Under the pieces are notes generated by a model, which was not told the origin of the DNA, ran no database searches, and worked only from the letters and a program-made list of their open reading frames with translations. A stretch of 64,000 nt of DNA from Micromonospora antibiotica (GTDB lineage: Bacteria; Actinomycetota; Actinomycetes; Mycobacteriales; Micromonosporaceae), in NCBI RefSeq assembly GCF_017599305.1, contig NZ_JAGFWR010000032.1, forward strand, positions 1 through 64,000. Direction: 5' to 3'. Each line of letters starts with the position of its first letter. Within the stretch, counting starts at the first letter, position 1. Position numbers and translations under genes: made by a program. Positions 7,856 through 16,856 of this stretch are shown in pieces.

Positions 7856-10800
7856 GTGACGACGATCGGCGTGTTCGGCCCGGTGCGGGCCAGCCGTGGC
7901 GGCGTCACGATCAACCTCGGCGCTCCCCGGCAACGCGCGGTGCTGGCCCGACTGACCGCCGGTGGCGGCCACCCGGTCTCGGTCGACCGGCTGATCGAGG
8001 ATCTCTGGTCGGGGGACCCGCCCCCACGCGCCCAGGCCGCCCTCCAGGTGTACGTGTCGAACCTGCGCCGGGCGCTGGAGCCGGACCGTCCGTCGCGCAC
8101 CCCCGCCCGGATCCTGGTCACCGCCGCCCCGGGGTACGCCCTGCGACTGCCGACCCCGGACGTGGACGCCTGGCGGTTCGAGGCGGCACTGCGGGCCACC
8201 ACGCCCGAGCCGGGGCAGCGACCCGCGGTGGCGATCGCCGGGCTGGACGAGGCCCTGGCCTGCTGGCAGGGCGGCAGCCCGTACGCCGAGTTCGTCGGGG
8301 AGCCGTGGGCGGACCGGGAGCACGACCGGCTGACCCAGCTGCGGCTGTCCGCCGTCGAGCAGCGGGCGGAACTCCTGCTCGTCCTGCACCGGCCGGGTGA
8401 GGTCGTCCGTGAACTCGACCCGCACGTGCGCGACCACCCCCTGCGGGAGCGGGCCGCCGTGCTGCTCGCGGTCGCGCTGTACCGCCTGGGCCGGCAGGCC
8501 GACGCGCTCGACGTGCTCCGTACCGTGCGGGCCACGCTGGCCACGCAGTTGGGCATCGACCCCGGCCGTGAATTGCGGAGCCTGGAGACGGACCTGCTGC
8601 GCCAGAGCCCACACCTGGACAGCGCCGCTCCCGGGGCGACCGTCAGGCTCCTGCCCGCCCCCATCGTCGGGGCACCCGAGACGCGCCCGGTGGGCCGGGC
8701 GGCGGAACTGGCCCGGCTCCGGGCCGCCGCCGCCCGGGCCGCCGTGACCGGCCTGGGCATCTGCTGGATCGGCGCCGAGGCGGGGGCGGGGAAGTCGACG
8801 TTGGCACGACAACTCGCCGACGTCCTCACCGCCGACGGCTGGCAGCCGGTCGTCGGGCACTGCCCGCAGGTGGAGGGCGCACCGCCGGCGTGGGCCTGGC
8901 GCGACGTGGTCACCGCCGCCGCACGGCTCCTCCCCCTCGACGACGCGGAGGCATCGGGCCTGCGCCTGCTGATCGACCCCGAACCCGCCGGCCGGGCCCG
9001 TGGCGAGTACGACGAGTTCCACCTGCGCGGGGCGCTGGCCGCCTACCTGGCCCGACTGACCGCGCAGGCCCCCGTGCTCCTCACGGTCGAGGATGTTCAC
9101 CGCGCCGACGGGGAGACCCTGCGCATCCTTCGGCACCTCGTCGCCGCCCTCACCGCCGCGCCGATGCTCATCGTGGCGACGTACCGGCCGGACGAGGTCA
9201 CCGACGACCTGGTGGGGGCACGGGCGGCGCTGGCCGCGGTGCCGGCGGTCGATCTCGCGCTGCACGGCCTGGACGCGGAAGCCGTCGCCGAGCTGCTGCG
9301 CCGGCACGGGGTGGACAGCACCGACCCCGAGCTTGCGCACACGGTCGGACAACGGTCGGCGGGCAATCCCCTGTTCACCATCGAGCTGGCCAAACTGGTC
9401 GCGGCCGAGGGACCGGCAGCGGCGCTCGACGGCGTGCCCGCCGGCCTCGGCCACGTGCTGGCCCGCCGACTGGCGCGACTGCCGGCCGACGCGCGGACGG
9501 TGCTGCGACACGCTGCGGTGTTCGGTGCCGAAGCCGACGTCGACACCCTGCTCGCACTCGACGGCGGCCCGGAGGAGCCGGTCCTCGACGGCCTGGAGGC
9601 CGGAGTGACCGCGGGGCTGCTCGTCGAACCCGCGCCGGGTCGGGTGCGGTTCGCCCACGCCCTGATGCGCGACGCGCTCTACCACAGCGTGCCGCTGCTG
9701 CGCCGCACCCGGATCCACGCCCGCATCCTCACCGTGCTGCGGGAACAGGGCAGCGACGACGCGGCGGCCCTGGGGCGGCATGCGCTCGCGGCCCTCACCC
9801 GGTCCACCGCCGTCGACGCCATCGGTCATCTCGCCACCGCCGCCCGTCGCGCCGGCGACCTCGGCGCACCGAGGGAGGCCGCCGCGCTCTGGGCCGGTGC
9901 GCTGCGCGCCGTCGGCCTGGCCCCGGCCACCGACGCCCGGACCCGGCTCGACCTGCACCGCGAGCTGGCCGCTGCCGGCGCGCTCGCCGGGGACGTGGTC
10001 GGTGCCCGCGCCGCCCGCGCCGAGGCGGTACGACTGGCCACCGGCGTCGGCGACCCGGCAGCCGTCCATGCCGCGCTGACCTGCATCGACGCCCCGGTCA
10101 CCTGGACCATCCGGCCCGACCGCCTGGTCGACGCGCCGCTGGTCGGCCTGCTGGAGCAGGAGTTGACCCGGGTCGGTCGGGACCGTCCGGTGCTGCGCTC
10201 GCGCCTGTTGAGCACCCTCGCGTTCGAGATCGAGGGCGCCGACCTGGGCCGCGCCGACGAGGTCACCCGGGAGTCCCTCGCGTTGGCCCGCCGGCAGGAC
10301 GACCCGGCGGTGCTCTGCCGCGCGCTCAATGCGCGCTACTTCGTCACCGTCGCCCCCGCGTACCGCGCCGAACTGCCCGGGGTCGGCCGGGAACTGCTGG
10401 CGACGGCCGAAGCGGCAGGGCTGACCGCGTACCGCTGCCAGGCCCACCACATCCTCTACCAGGCGGCGCTCGCCGACACCGACTTCGACCGGGCCCACCA
10501 CCACGTCGACCGGGCGGTCGAGGAGGCCACCACCGGGCAGCTCGGCCTGATCCTCGCCGTCATGGGCTGGTTCACCGGCCTGCGCGCCCTGTTCCGGGGC
10601 GACCTCGACGAGGCGACACGCCGGTACGCGGAGATCAGTGACCGGATGGGCCGCGTCGGTGGCCCGAACGCGGCGGCGATGGGTCTGATGGGCCGGTTCA
10701 CCGTGTTGACCGCCGTCGGGCGTGGGCACGAGGTGATCGAGGAGCTCCGGCAGGTGCACGCGCGGGTGCCGGACGACGCCCACGACGTGCTGGCCCACGC

Positions 10801-11164
10801 CCTGCTGTCGGCCGGTGACCACGACGCGGCCCGGGCGGTGTGGCGGCCGGACGCGCCGATCCGCCCGGACTACCTGTGGCTGTACTGGATGACGGTGCGT
10901 GGCCAGGTCGCGGCCCGCCTCGGCGACGCGCCTGCCGCCCGGCGCTGCTACCGGGAGTTGACGCCGTGGGCGGGGCGCTTCGCCGGGCTGGAGTGCGGCT
11001 CGATCTCACTCGGACCGGTGGACCAGACCCTCGCCGAACTGGCCGCCGTGCTCGGTGACCCGGCGGCCGCCGCCGCGCACCGGGCCGCCGGGCTCGACCT
11101 GGCCCGGGCCGTCGGCGCGGTGCCGTGGTGCGACGAGTCGGCGTACGTGCCGGTGCCGGTCTGA
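7856..11164 (+). CDS. Large SARP-family regulator with AAA ATPase and helical-repeat region
   Basis: An 1102-residue protein. Residues 1-95 form the OmpR-type winged helix (VFGPVRASRGG, RQRAVLARL, LIEDLWSGDPPPRAQAALQVYVSNLRRAL) and residues 98-245 the bacterial transcriptional activation domain (BTAD). Residues 280-560 form an AAA/STAND-like ATPase with Walker A GAEAGAGKS near 305, and the rest is alpha-helical repeat resembling TPR. No C-terminal LuxR helix-turn-helix is present, so DNA binding depends on the N-terminal domain. This is the AfsR/large-SARP layout. It starts with GTG at 7856. It sits beside the small SARP and polyketide genes and is likely the cluster's upper-level activator. 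Confidence 0.9.
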   Translation: MTTIGVFGPVRASRGGVTINLGAPRQRAVLARLTAGGGHPVSVDRLIEDLWSGDPPPRAQAALQVYVSNLRRALEPDRPSRTPARILVTAAPGYALRLPTPDVDAWRFEAALRATTPEPGQRPAVAIAGLDEALACWQGGSPYAEFVGEPWADREHDRLTQLRLSAVEQRAELLLVLHRPGEVVRELDPHVRDHPLRERAAVLLAVALYRLGRQADALDVLRTVRATLATQLGIDPGRELRSLETDLLRQSPHLDSAAPGATVRLLPAPIVGAPETRPVGRAAELARLRAAAARAAVTGLGICWIGAEAGAGKSTLARQLADVLTADGWQPVVGHCPQVEGAPPAWAWRDVVTAAARLLPLDDAEASGLRLLIDPEPAGRARGEYDEFHLRGALAAYLARLTAQAPVLLTVEDVHRADGETLRILRHLVAALTAAPMLIVATYRPDEVTDDLVGARAALAAVPAVDLALHGLDAEAVAELLRRHGVDSTDPELAHTVGQRSAGNPLFTIELAKLVAAEGPAAALDGVPAGLGHVLARRLARLPADARTVLRHAAVFGAEADVDTLLALDGGPEEPVLDGLEAGVTAGLLVEPAPGRVRFAHALMRDALYHSVPLLRRTRIHARILTVLREQGSDDAAALGRHALAALTRSTAVDAIGHLATAARRAGDLGAPREAAALWAGALRAVGLAPATDARTRLDLHRELAAAGALAGDVVGARAARAEAVRLATGVGDPAAVHAALTCIDAPVTWTIRPDRLVDAPLVGLLEQELTRVGRDRPVLRSRLLSTLAFEIEGADLGRADEVTRESLALARRQDDPAVLCRALNARYFVTVAPAYRAELPGVGRELLATAEAAGLTAYRCQAHHILYQAALADTDFDRAHHHVDRAVEEATTGQLGLILAVMGWFTGLRALFRGDLDEATRRYAEISDRMGRVGGPNAAAMGLMGRFTVLTAVGRGHEVIEELRQVHARVPDDAHDVLAHALLSAGDHDAARAVWRPDAPIRPDYLWLYWMTVRGQVAARLGDAPAARRCYRELTPWAGRFAGLECGSISLGPVDQTLAELAAVLGDPAAAAAHRAAGLDLARAVGAVPWCDESAYVPVPV

Positions 11165-11245
11165 GCGGTCCACCGGGCCCGCTCCTCCTCGGCTCGGCTG
11201 GCCGTTGGCTCCCCGCGTCGCACGAGGGCGGTGCCTGCGCGACGG

Positions 11246-12088
11246 CTACCGCACGCGGGGCCGCTGCAGGACGAGGTGGTCGAGCAGCTGGGTCAGCCCG
11301 TCGTCGCGGGGTGCCACCTCCAACGCCGGATCGTCCGCGAGGACCGCCTGCTGGAGCAGGTGCAGCCGCTTGGACGGCTCCAGCCCCAACTCCTCCACCA
11401 TCGCCGTACGCAGCCGGTGGAAGACCGCCAGGGCCTCCCGCCGCTGGCCGCTGCGGTGCAGCGCGACCATCAGCTGCGCGCACAGGTTCTCGTTCAGCCC
11501 GTGTTCGGCGATCAGCAGGGTGAGCTCGGCCAGCACGTCCTGGTGGTGGCCGAGCCGCATCCGCGCCTCGATGCACTGCTCAAGGGTGTTGAGCCGGACC
11601 TGTTCCAGCGCCTTGAGCCGGGGCTCGGCCACGGTGCCGGCCCGCACGTCGGCCAGGGCCGGGCCACGCCAGAGCGCACAGGCGCGCACCAGCAGCGCCG
11701 CCGCGTCGACGTTCTCGCCGGCTGCCAGGGCCCGCCGGCCGGCCGAGGCGAGCTGTTCGAACAGGCGCAGGTCGAACTCGTCGGCACCGACCCGCAGGAC
11801 GTAGCCGCCGGGCACGGTGACCAGCACCCGCTTGGCCACCTCGGAGACCGGCACGCCGAGCAGGCCGGCAAAGCACTTGCGGATCTGCAGGACGTACGTC
11901 TGGAGCGTCGTCAGCGCGCTTACCGGCGGGGACCCGCCCCACAGCTCCTGGATCAACGCGGAGACCTGCACGGTCTGGTCGGCGTTGAGGAGCAACAGGC
12001 CCAGCACGCTGCGGGGCTTCGGGGCGGTCGGTGTGGTGACCGCCCCGGCGTGGGCGAGCACGAGCGGTCCCAGGATCTGGATTTCCAT
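11246..12088 (-). CDS. Small SARP pathway-specific activator (AfsR/DnrI/RedD family)
   Basis: A 280-residue protein with only the two core SARP domains: a winged helix at residues 1-92 (MEIQILGPLVL, LIQELWGGSPPVSALTTLQTYVLQIRK) and the BTAD at 98-250 (FDLRLFEQLASAGRRAL, RREALAVFHRLRTAMVEELGLEPS). Such proteins bind heptamer repeats spaced 11 bp just upstream of -35 and recruit RNA polymerase. It runs convergently with the large SARP gene. A bipartite element shared with the synthase promoter lies 147-206 bases upstream of its start, on the opposite strand. A frameshifted copy of its C-terminus is found at 27478-27642. It most likely activates the polyketide genes. Confidence 0.92.
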   Translation of the reverse strand: MEIQILGPLVLAHAGAVTTPTAPKPRSVLGLLLLNADQTVQVSALIQELWGGSPPVSALTTLQTYVLQIRKCFAGLLGVPVSEVAKRVLVTVPGGYVLRVGADEFDLRLFEQLASAGRRALAAGENVDAAALLVRACALWRGPALADVRAGTVAEPRLKALEQVRLNTLEQCIEARMRLGHHQDVLAELTLLIAEHGLNENLCAQLMVALHRSGQRREALAVFHRLRTAMVEELGLEPSKRLHLLQQAVLADDPALEVAPRDDGLTQLLDHLVLQRPRVR

Positions 12089-12556
12089 GGCCCCTCCCCC
12101 GAGAGCGGTCCGCCCTCTTCTCGACGTGCCGTTGCGGGGATCCGCATGAAAGCGACAGCCTTACCCATCACCATAGATAAGCGTCAGTTCCAAGCAGAAT
12201 TCACGTCTTTTCGTACCGTGATCGTGCGCGGTTCGACTGAGAGGCTAGCCGGTTTTGGGCCGACCGTCGCAGATTGCTCAAGCCATCTTCGAGGAGCGAT
12301 GGAAAGCCCGAGGTCAGACCACCGGGAGGGGCCGCGAAGGCCGACCCGGCGGGCCCACCGGCCAGGCCCGGACGGGGTCGCCACCCGGGTTTCCGCCGCG
12401 ACGGCACATCGGTTCGGCGGCACCCCGCACCGCCGCCCGACAACACCGCACCGAGCGGCAGAAAGCCTTTTTGTCCGCACATCAACACCATTGACAGTCT
12501 TCACTCATAAGGGGCTGGTCGTACGGAAGGTCCGACTGCCGTGCCTGCGGCGGGGG
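12089..12556. other. 468-base non-coding regulatory region upstream of the small SARP
   Basis: No convincing gene lies here. The open frames on both strands give arginine/proline-rich shadow peptides without recognisable motifs. It is locally AT-richer at 12160-12290 and 12460-12515 than the flanks, as promoters here usually are. It contains the bipartite element at 12235-12294. The plus strand beyond that element has no gene to drive until the end of the oppositely oriented oxidoreductase gene, which suggests a lost or inverted downstream gene, or a small RNA. Confidence 0.6.
12235..12294 (+). promoter_or_regulatory. Bipartite regulatory element, copy 1 (probable SARP-binding site)
   Basis: Box A, gactgagaggctagccgg (12235-12252), and box B, ctcaagccatcttcgagg (12277-12294), match the boxes upstream of the polyketide synthase at 16/18 and 15/18 positions with identical 42-base start-to-start spacing. 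The 24-base spacer is not conserved (about 7/24). Box B holds two heptamer-like units, TCAAGCC and TCGAGGA, starting 11 bp apart, the spacing known for SARP operators. The element points away from the SARP gene. Confidence 0.65.
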
Positions 12557-13885
12557 TCAGGCCCGGTGCCGGCGCAACGCGGCGGCACCGACCCGCCAGA
12601 GGATGTCCGGACGACGCAGCCGCGCGGGCCCGGTCGTCAGGTTGACGACCTCCAGGAAGGCCCGGTGCACCACCTCGTCGGTCACGGTCGCGTGCTGGAC
12701 CGCCTCGGCCATGCCCCGGCGCAGCCGCCACCCGAACGGCCGGGCGACGGTCACGTGCGGCAGGTAACGGTCCTGCGCGGCGGAGAAGTCCCAGGCGTCG
12801 TCCACCACCGCCCGCACCCGCCGGAAGTACGCGTACGCCGGCCCGTCCACCGCGCCGGGCTCGGCCAGCCACTCGTCCAGCGCGACCGCCTGGATCGCCG
12901 CCACCGAGATGCCCTGACCGTAGGTCGGGTTGAACGAGGCGACCGCGTCGCCGATCGCCACCAGGCCCGCCGGGAACCGGTCCAGCCGGTCGAACTCACG
13001 GCGGACGCTGTCCGGGAAGCGGTGCACGTACACCTCACTGGCCGGCTCGCACGCGTCCGGCAGCAGCCGCAGCGGGGTGGCCGGGTTCGACCGGCAGCGG
13101 GCCATGAACTCACCCAGGTCACGGCCCGGTCGCCGGTCGCCGTAACCGCTGACCAGCGTCAGCCAGCGATCGCCCTCGACGGGGGTCATCGAGCTGGGAC
13201 CGTTGCGCGCCCGGCTCGGCGTGTGGACCGAGTAGACCGCCACGTGGCCGGCCAGCCGTTGGCCCGGCTCCCGGTGGAACAGGCAGGTGGCGTAGCCGAG
13301 GTCCAGGGCCATCCGACGCTTGGCCGGGGCGGGGTAACCGAGCCGACCCAGCCAGTCGGCCAGCCGGCTGGACCGGCCGGTGGCGTCCACCACCAACTGT
13401 GCCGCGTGCCGCTGGGCGTCGGTGCCGCCGGTCGGGCGGACCAACGCGCCGTCCACCCGGCCGGCGGTCGCGGTCAACCCGACGGCAGTGCCCCCGACCA
13501 GGGTCACGTTCGGCAGCGCCAGGACCCGCCGACGGATGTGCCACTCCAGGAACGGACGGGACACGCTGACCACGCTGCCGCCGCGCACCGGGACCTTCGC
13601 CCGGCCGTCGAGGAACCACTGTGCGCCGCCGGGACCACTGCCGACCAGTTGGCCACCCTCGCGCACCAACTGCCGGACGAAGCCGGGCAGCAGCCGGTCG
13701 ATGACGGTCCGGCCCCGGCCGAGCAGGGTGTGCGCCTGGCTGCCGTGCGGCGCACCCCGGCGGATCACCGGGGCGTCCACCAACACGTCGGGTTCCACGA
13801 TCCACACCTGGTCGGCGTGGTCGGCCAGGACCCGGGCGGCGATCATGCCGGCGACGCTGCCACCGAGGACGAGAGCGGTCCGCAT
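12557..13885 (-). CDS. FAD-dependent oxidoreductase/monooxygenase
   Basis: A 442-residue flavoprotein of the geranylgeranyl-reductase/aromatic-hydroxylase superfamily. The dinucleotide motif is LGGSVAGMIAARVL at residues 7-20, the mid-protein motif is VVDATGRSSRLADW near 170, and the C-terminal FAD motif is AIGDAVASFNPTYGQGISVAA near 312. The 'FNPxxGQG' form is typical of this group, whose members hydroxylate, epoxidise or reduce polyketides and isoprenoids. The ATG at 13885 overlaps the stop of the phosphopantetheinyl transferase gene by one base, so they form one operon. It is likely a tailoring enzyme for the synthase product. Reductase versus oxygenase cannot be decided. Confidence 0.85.
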   Translation of the reverse strand: MRTALVLGGSVAGMIAARVLADHADQVWIVEPDVLVDAPVIRRGAPHGSQAHTLLGRGRTVIDRLLPGFVRQLVREGGQLVGSGPGGAQWFLDGRAKVPVRGGSVVSVSRPFLEWHIRRRVLALPNVTLVGGTAVGLTATAGRVDGALVRPTGGTDAQRHAAQLVVDATGRSSRLADWLGRLGYPAPAKRRMALDLGYATCLFHREPGQRLAGHVAVYSVHTPSRARNGPSSMTPVEGDRWLTLVSGYGDRRPGRDLGEFMARCRSNPATPLRLLPDACEPASEVYVHRFPDSVRREFDRLDRFPAGLVAIGDAVASFNPTYGQGISVAAIQAVALDEWLAEPGAVDGPAYAYFRRVRAVVDDAWDFSAAQDRYLPHVTVARPFGWRLRRGMAEAVQHATVTDEVVHRAFLEVVNLTTGPARLRRPDILWRVGAAALRRHRA

Positions 13886-14469
13886 CAGCGGCCGGGGACC
13901 GGCCGTGGGTCCCCGGGGCACGCCGGCACGCTGGCGACCGCCAACACATGGCCGGACAACTCCCGGTGGGTCACCAGGACCCCGGGATCGTCGACGGCGG
14001 GCCGCCAGGCAGGTGGTGCCGGTGGGGCGGTACGCCGGCGCAGCAGCCGGCCACCGCGCAACCCGGTGCCGTACACCTTGGCCACCGCCTCCTTGCCGGT
14101 CCACAGGGCCAGGAAGTCGACGCCGAGGCGGTCCGCCGGTCGGCCGCGCAGCCAGTCGGTGTCCTCGGGGGCGAACCACCGTCGACTCAGACCGAGCGCG
14201 GGCAGCGGACGCACCTCCTCGACGTCGACGCCGACCGGTCCGATCCGGGACACCGCCACCGCGACCAGGCCACGGGTGTGACTGACGCTGGCGTGCCAGC
14301 CCGTGGCGACGCCGCACAGCACCGGTGCACCCGCCGCCGAACGCTCCACCGCGATCGCGGCCGGCGGGGCACCGGCCATCGCCGCGACCGTCTCGACGAG
14401 CAACGCACGGGCGGCCGGCCGCCCGTCGCCCGCCGTGCGGCGCAGCCGTACCACCAGGTCCGGCGTCAC
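13885..14469 (-). CDS. 4'-phosphopantetheinyl transferase (Sfp type)
   Basis: About 194 residues. GVDVEEVRPLP near residue 80 carries the Mg-binding acidic residues, and WTGKEAVAKVYGTG near residue 122 is the classic P-pant transferase motif (W-x-x-KEA-x-x-K). HASVSHTRGLVAVAVS precedes them. It transfers the phosphopantetheine arm of CoA to the conserved serine of carrier proteins, here presumably the free ACP and the synthase ACP. The frame stays open upstream to 14754. The GTG codons at 14472/14469 (VTPDLVVRLRR) are chosen because the homologous part starts there. It is cotranscribed with the oxidoreductase. Confidence 0.88.
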   Translation of the reverse strand: MTPDLVVRLRRTAGDGRPAARALLVETVAAMAGAPPAAIAVERSAAGAPVLCGVATGWHASVSHTRGLVAVAVSRIGPVGVDVEEVRPLPALGLSRRWFAPEDTDWLRGRPADRLGVDFLALWTGKEAVAKVYGTGLRGGRLLRRRTAPPAPPAWRPAVDDPGVLVTHRELSGHVLAVASVPACPGDPRPVPGR

Positions 14470-14472
14470 CAC

Positions 14473-14870
14473 GGCACGCCGTGCCGGCCGGGGACGGCCC
14501 CGGGCACCCGCCGGGCCCTGCGCCGCCCGCGACGACCCCGGGCGGGGCGCGGCCCGGTCCGGGCGGCTCCGACGGCACCCATTCAATCCCCCACCGCCCG
14601 CATTTCCGATAATTGTCAGCACACCCTGGTTAATGCGAGGATGACCCGGGTCGAATTGACGATACCGAGGCGTGGGCGGGCCCGGGCCGCACTTCTCTCG
14701 ACATTCACTAGAGGCTCGGTGGAGAACGATTATGCCGCGGCAGCGACAGGGCACGGAAGGGCATTGCCCCCGGCGACGGGGGCCGGCCGCACCGCCGTGG
14801 GGACGGTCGTCGGGGTGGGCCCGGTCAGGTCGCCCGGCCCCGGTGCGGGCCGTGGCGCGGGGAGCCGTCC
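14473..14870. other. About 400-base intergenic promoter region
   Basis: It separates the divergent transferase and methyltransferase genes. The stretch 14575-14740 is clearly AT-richer than the coding flanks, with taattgtc-, gttaatg- and gaacgattatg-like segments. A sequence at 14707-14723 (cactagaggctcggtgg) shares AGAGGCT with box A of the bipartite element, but no box B follows at the expected distance. No gene-like frame with recognisable motifs was seen. Confidence 0.5.
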
Positions 14871-15890
14871 GTGGCGCGTGACGACGAGTACTTCCGCAAG
14901 CGGCTGCTGAACGTCCTCTGTGCCACCTGGACGGCGCAGGCGTGCTCGGTCTTCGCCCTGCTCGGCCTGGCCGACCGGATCGCCACGGGCACCACCGGCG
15001 GCGGCGCGTTGGCTGCCGCCGCCGGGCTGGACCCGGTCGCGCTGCGCCGGTTGCTCGCCGCGCTCGCCGACGCCGGCGTCCTGCGCCAGACGGGTCCCGA
15101 CGACTTCGTCCTGTCCGGCATGGGGGAATACCTGCGCACCGACGTCCCCGGTTCGGTCCGCGACACGGCCGTCCTGTACGGCCAGGAGGTCTTCGCCTCG
15201 TTCGGCGGCCTGCTCGACACCGTGCGCACCGGCCGGCCGGCCTTCACCGACCGCTTCGGTGAGCCCTTCTACCAGTACCTGGGCGGGCATCCGGAGCTGG
15301 CCGCGACGTTCAACGGGGCGATGGCCACCGCCCCGGAACCGCCGCCGCCCCCCGCCCGGCTGTTCGACGACGCCCGTACGGTGGTGGACCTCGGCGGCGG
15401 CGACGGCGGCCTGCTCGCCGACCTCCTGCGGGCCCGCCCCGAGCTGCGCGGAGTCCTCGTCGAGCTGCCCGAGGCCGCGGCCCGGGGACGTGCCCGGCTC
15501 GCCGCCGCCGGGGTCCTGGACCGGGTCGAGATCGTCGTCGGCAGCTTCTTCGACCGGGTGCCCACCCACGGCGACCGGTACGTCCTGCGGCGGGTCCTGC
15601 ACAACTGGAACGACGGCAACGTCGCCCGGGTGCTGGCCCGGGTACGCGCGGCGATGCCGACCGGGGCGCGGCTGCTGGTGCTGGAGGAGCTGCTGCCGGC
15701 ACAGCCGCAGCAGACCGGAGCCGGCGCGGGCACCTGGGGGGCGCCCCGCAACCGGATCGTGGATCTGCTGATGCTGGTCCTGATGGAGGGCCGGGACCGC
15801 ACCGCGGCGGAGTACGGCCAGCTCCTCGCCGACGCCGGCTTCGCCGTCACGGGCGTCACCGACGGCGTGATCGAGGCGGTACCCGTCTGA
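14871..15890 (+). CDS. SAM-dependent O-methyltransferase, polyketide tailoring type
   Basis: A 339-residue family-2 O-methyltransferase. The N-terminal dimerisation winged helix covers residues 10-95, the SAM-binding motif I VVDLGGGDGG is at about 170-179, and the catalytic-base motif HNWND has its His at residue 244, as in carminomycin/DnrK-like and plant O-methyltransferases. A proline run (EPPPPPARLF) links the domains. It starts with GTG at 14871, preceded by GGAG. It lies within the biosynthetic region but on the opposite strand from its neighbours. It likely methylates a hydroxyl of the polyketide or sugar. Confidence 0.9.
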   Translation: MARDDEYFRKRLLNVLCATWTAQACSVFALLGLADRIATGTTGGGALAAAAGLDPVALRRLLAALADAGVLRQTGPDDFVLSGMGEYLRTDVPGSVRDTAVLYGQEVFASFGGLLDTVRTGRPAFTDRFGEPFYQYLGGHPELAATFNGAMATAPEPPPPPARLFDDARTVVDLGGGDGGLLADLLRARPELRGVLVELPEAAARGRARLAAAGVLDRVEIVVGSFFDRVPTHGDRYVLRRVLHNWNDGNVARVLARVRAAMPTGARLLVLEELLPAQPQQTGAGAGTWGAPRNRIVDLLMLVLMEGRDRTAAEYGQLLADAGFAVTGVTDGVIEAVPV

Positions 15891-15926
15891 GGGCGGCGGG
15901 CCGTCCCGGGTCCGTCGTTCCCCGGG

Positions 15927-16856
15927 TCAGCGGGCGGGCCGGGTCAGCAGCAGGCCCTCCTGGGCCACCGTGGCCACCAGGTCGCCGTCGCGGGCGTACA
16001 GCCGGCCGGTCGCCAGGCCACGACCGGTGGCCGCCCACGGGCTGTCGCAGTCGTACAGCAGCCACTCGTCGGCCCGGCAGGGTCGGTGGAACCACACCGT
16101 GTGGTCGATGCTGACGCCGAGGTCACCCGGACCCCACTCGGTCGCGTGCCCGGCCACCATCGCGCTGAGCAGCAGGGGCAGATCCGAGATGAGCACCAGC
16201 GCGCCGGCGTGCAGCGGCCCGTCGTCGGGCAGCCTCCCGGCCACCCGCACCCAGGCCCGGCGGTGCGCCTCACCCGCCTGCTCCCCGTCGGTCCGCCCAC
16301 CGGGCGGCGGGCCGAGGTACCTGACGTCGAACGCGAAGAGCATGTCCCGCACCGCGGCCAACCGACCGGGCGCGTCGGCGAGCAGCCGGGCCAGGGTCGG
16401 TACCTCGTCCGGTGGCGGGACCTCGGGCGCCGGCCGTCCGTGCGTCGGCCCGGTGCCGGGATCGTGGAACGAGGCGGTCAGGAAGAAGATCGGGATGTCG
16501 CGCTGGAGGGCGACCACCCGCCGGGCGGACATGGACGGGCCGTCGCGCAGGGCCTCGACCAGGTAGGTGACGGGCCTGCGGCTGTCGCCCGGCCGGGTGA
16601 AGTAGGCGTGCAGCGAGTGCACCGGTCGACCGGAGCGCACGGTGTGCGCGGCGGCGGTCAGCGCCTGCGCGGCGATGAGCCCCCCGTACCGGCGGGTGGT
16701 GCCCCGCGTCGTGCCGCGACCGGAGAACACCCCCGCGACGGGCACCAGCCGGTCCGTGGTGACCGTGGCGGGGTCGACGGTCACCAGGTCGAGCAGCCCG
16801 ACCACCTCCTCGACGACCGCCCGGGCCCGGTCGGGGGCGGCTGCTCCGCCGCTCAT
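15927..16856 (-). CDS. TesB-like acyl-CoA thioesterase
   Basis: A 309-residue double-hotdog protein. The N-terminal hotdog shows RYGGLIAAQALTAAAHTV and VHSLHAYFTRPGD, and the C-terminal one LGVSIDHTVWFHRP and WLLYDCDSPWAATGRGLATGRLY. This is the acyl-CoA thioesterase II layout, with the conserved central Asp and late Gln/Thr region. Its start overlaps the glycosyltransferase stop by four bases (ATGA), tying it to the 15927-20035 operon. The nearby synthase has no thioesterase domain, so this enzyme is a good candidate to release or edit acyl chains. An acyl-CoA housekeeping role remains possible. Confidence 0.85.
   Translation of the reverse strand: MSGGAAAPDRARAVVEEVVGLLDLVTVDPATVTTDRLVPVAGVFSGRGTTRGTTRRYGGLIAAQALTAAAHTVRSGRPVHSLHAYFTRPGDSRRPVTYLVEALRDGPSMSARRVVALQRDIPIFFLTASFHDPGTGPTHGRPAPEVPPPDEVPTLARLLADAPGRLAAVRDMLFAFDVRYLGPPPGGRTDGEQAGEAHRRAWVRVAGRLPDDGPLHAGALVLISDLPLLLSAMVAGHATEWGPGDLGVSIDHTVWFHRPCRADEWLLYDCDSPWAATGRGLATGRLYARDGDLVATVAQEGLLLTRPAR

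Noticed and set aside
6656..10822. Very long minus-strand open frame upstream of the SDR, spanning the secreted-protein and large SARP genes
   Set aside because: Only the last 263 residues are an SDR; the rest is the complement of clear genes, a common effect of high GC content.
12255..12510. Two short plus-strand frames downstream of the bipartite element
   Set aside because: Positioned where a target gene would start, but no ribosome site, no recognisable sequence and two competing frames.
14707..14723. Third copy of box A upstream of the O-methyltransferase
   Set aside because: Only AGAGGCT and a few bases match, with indels, and no box B follows at the expected distance.
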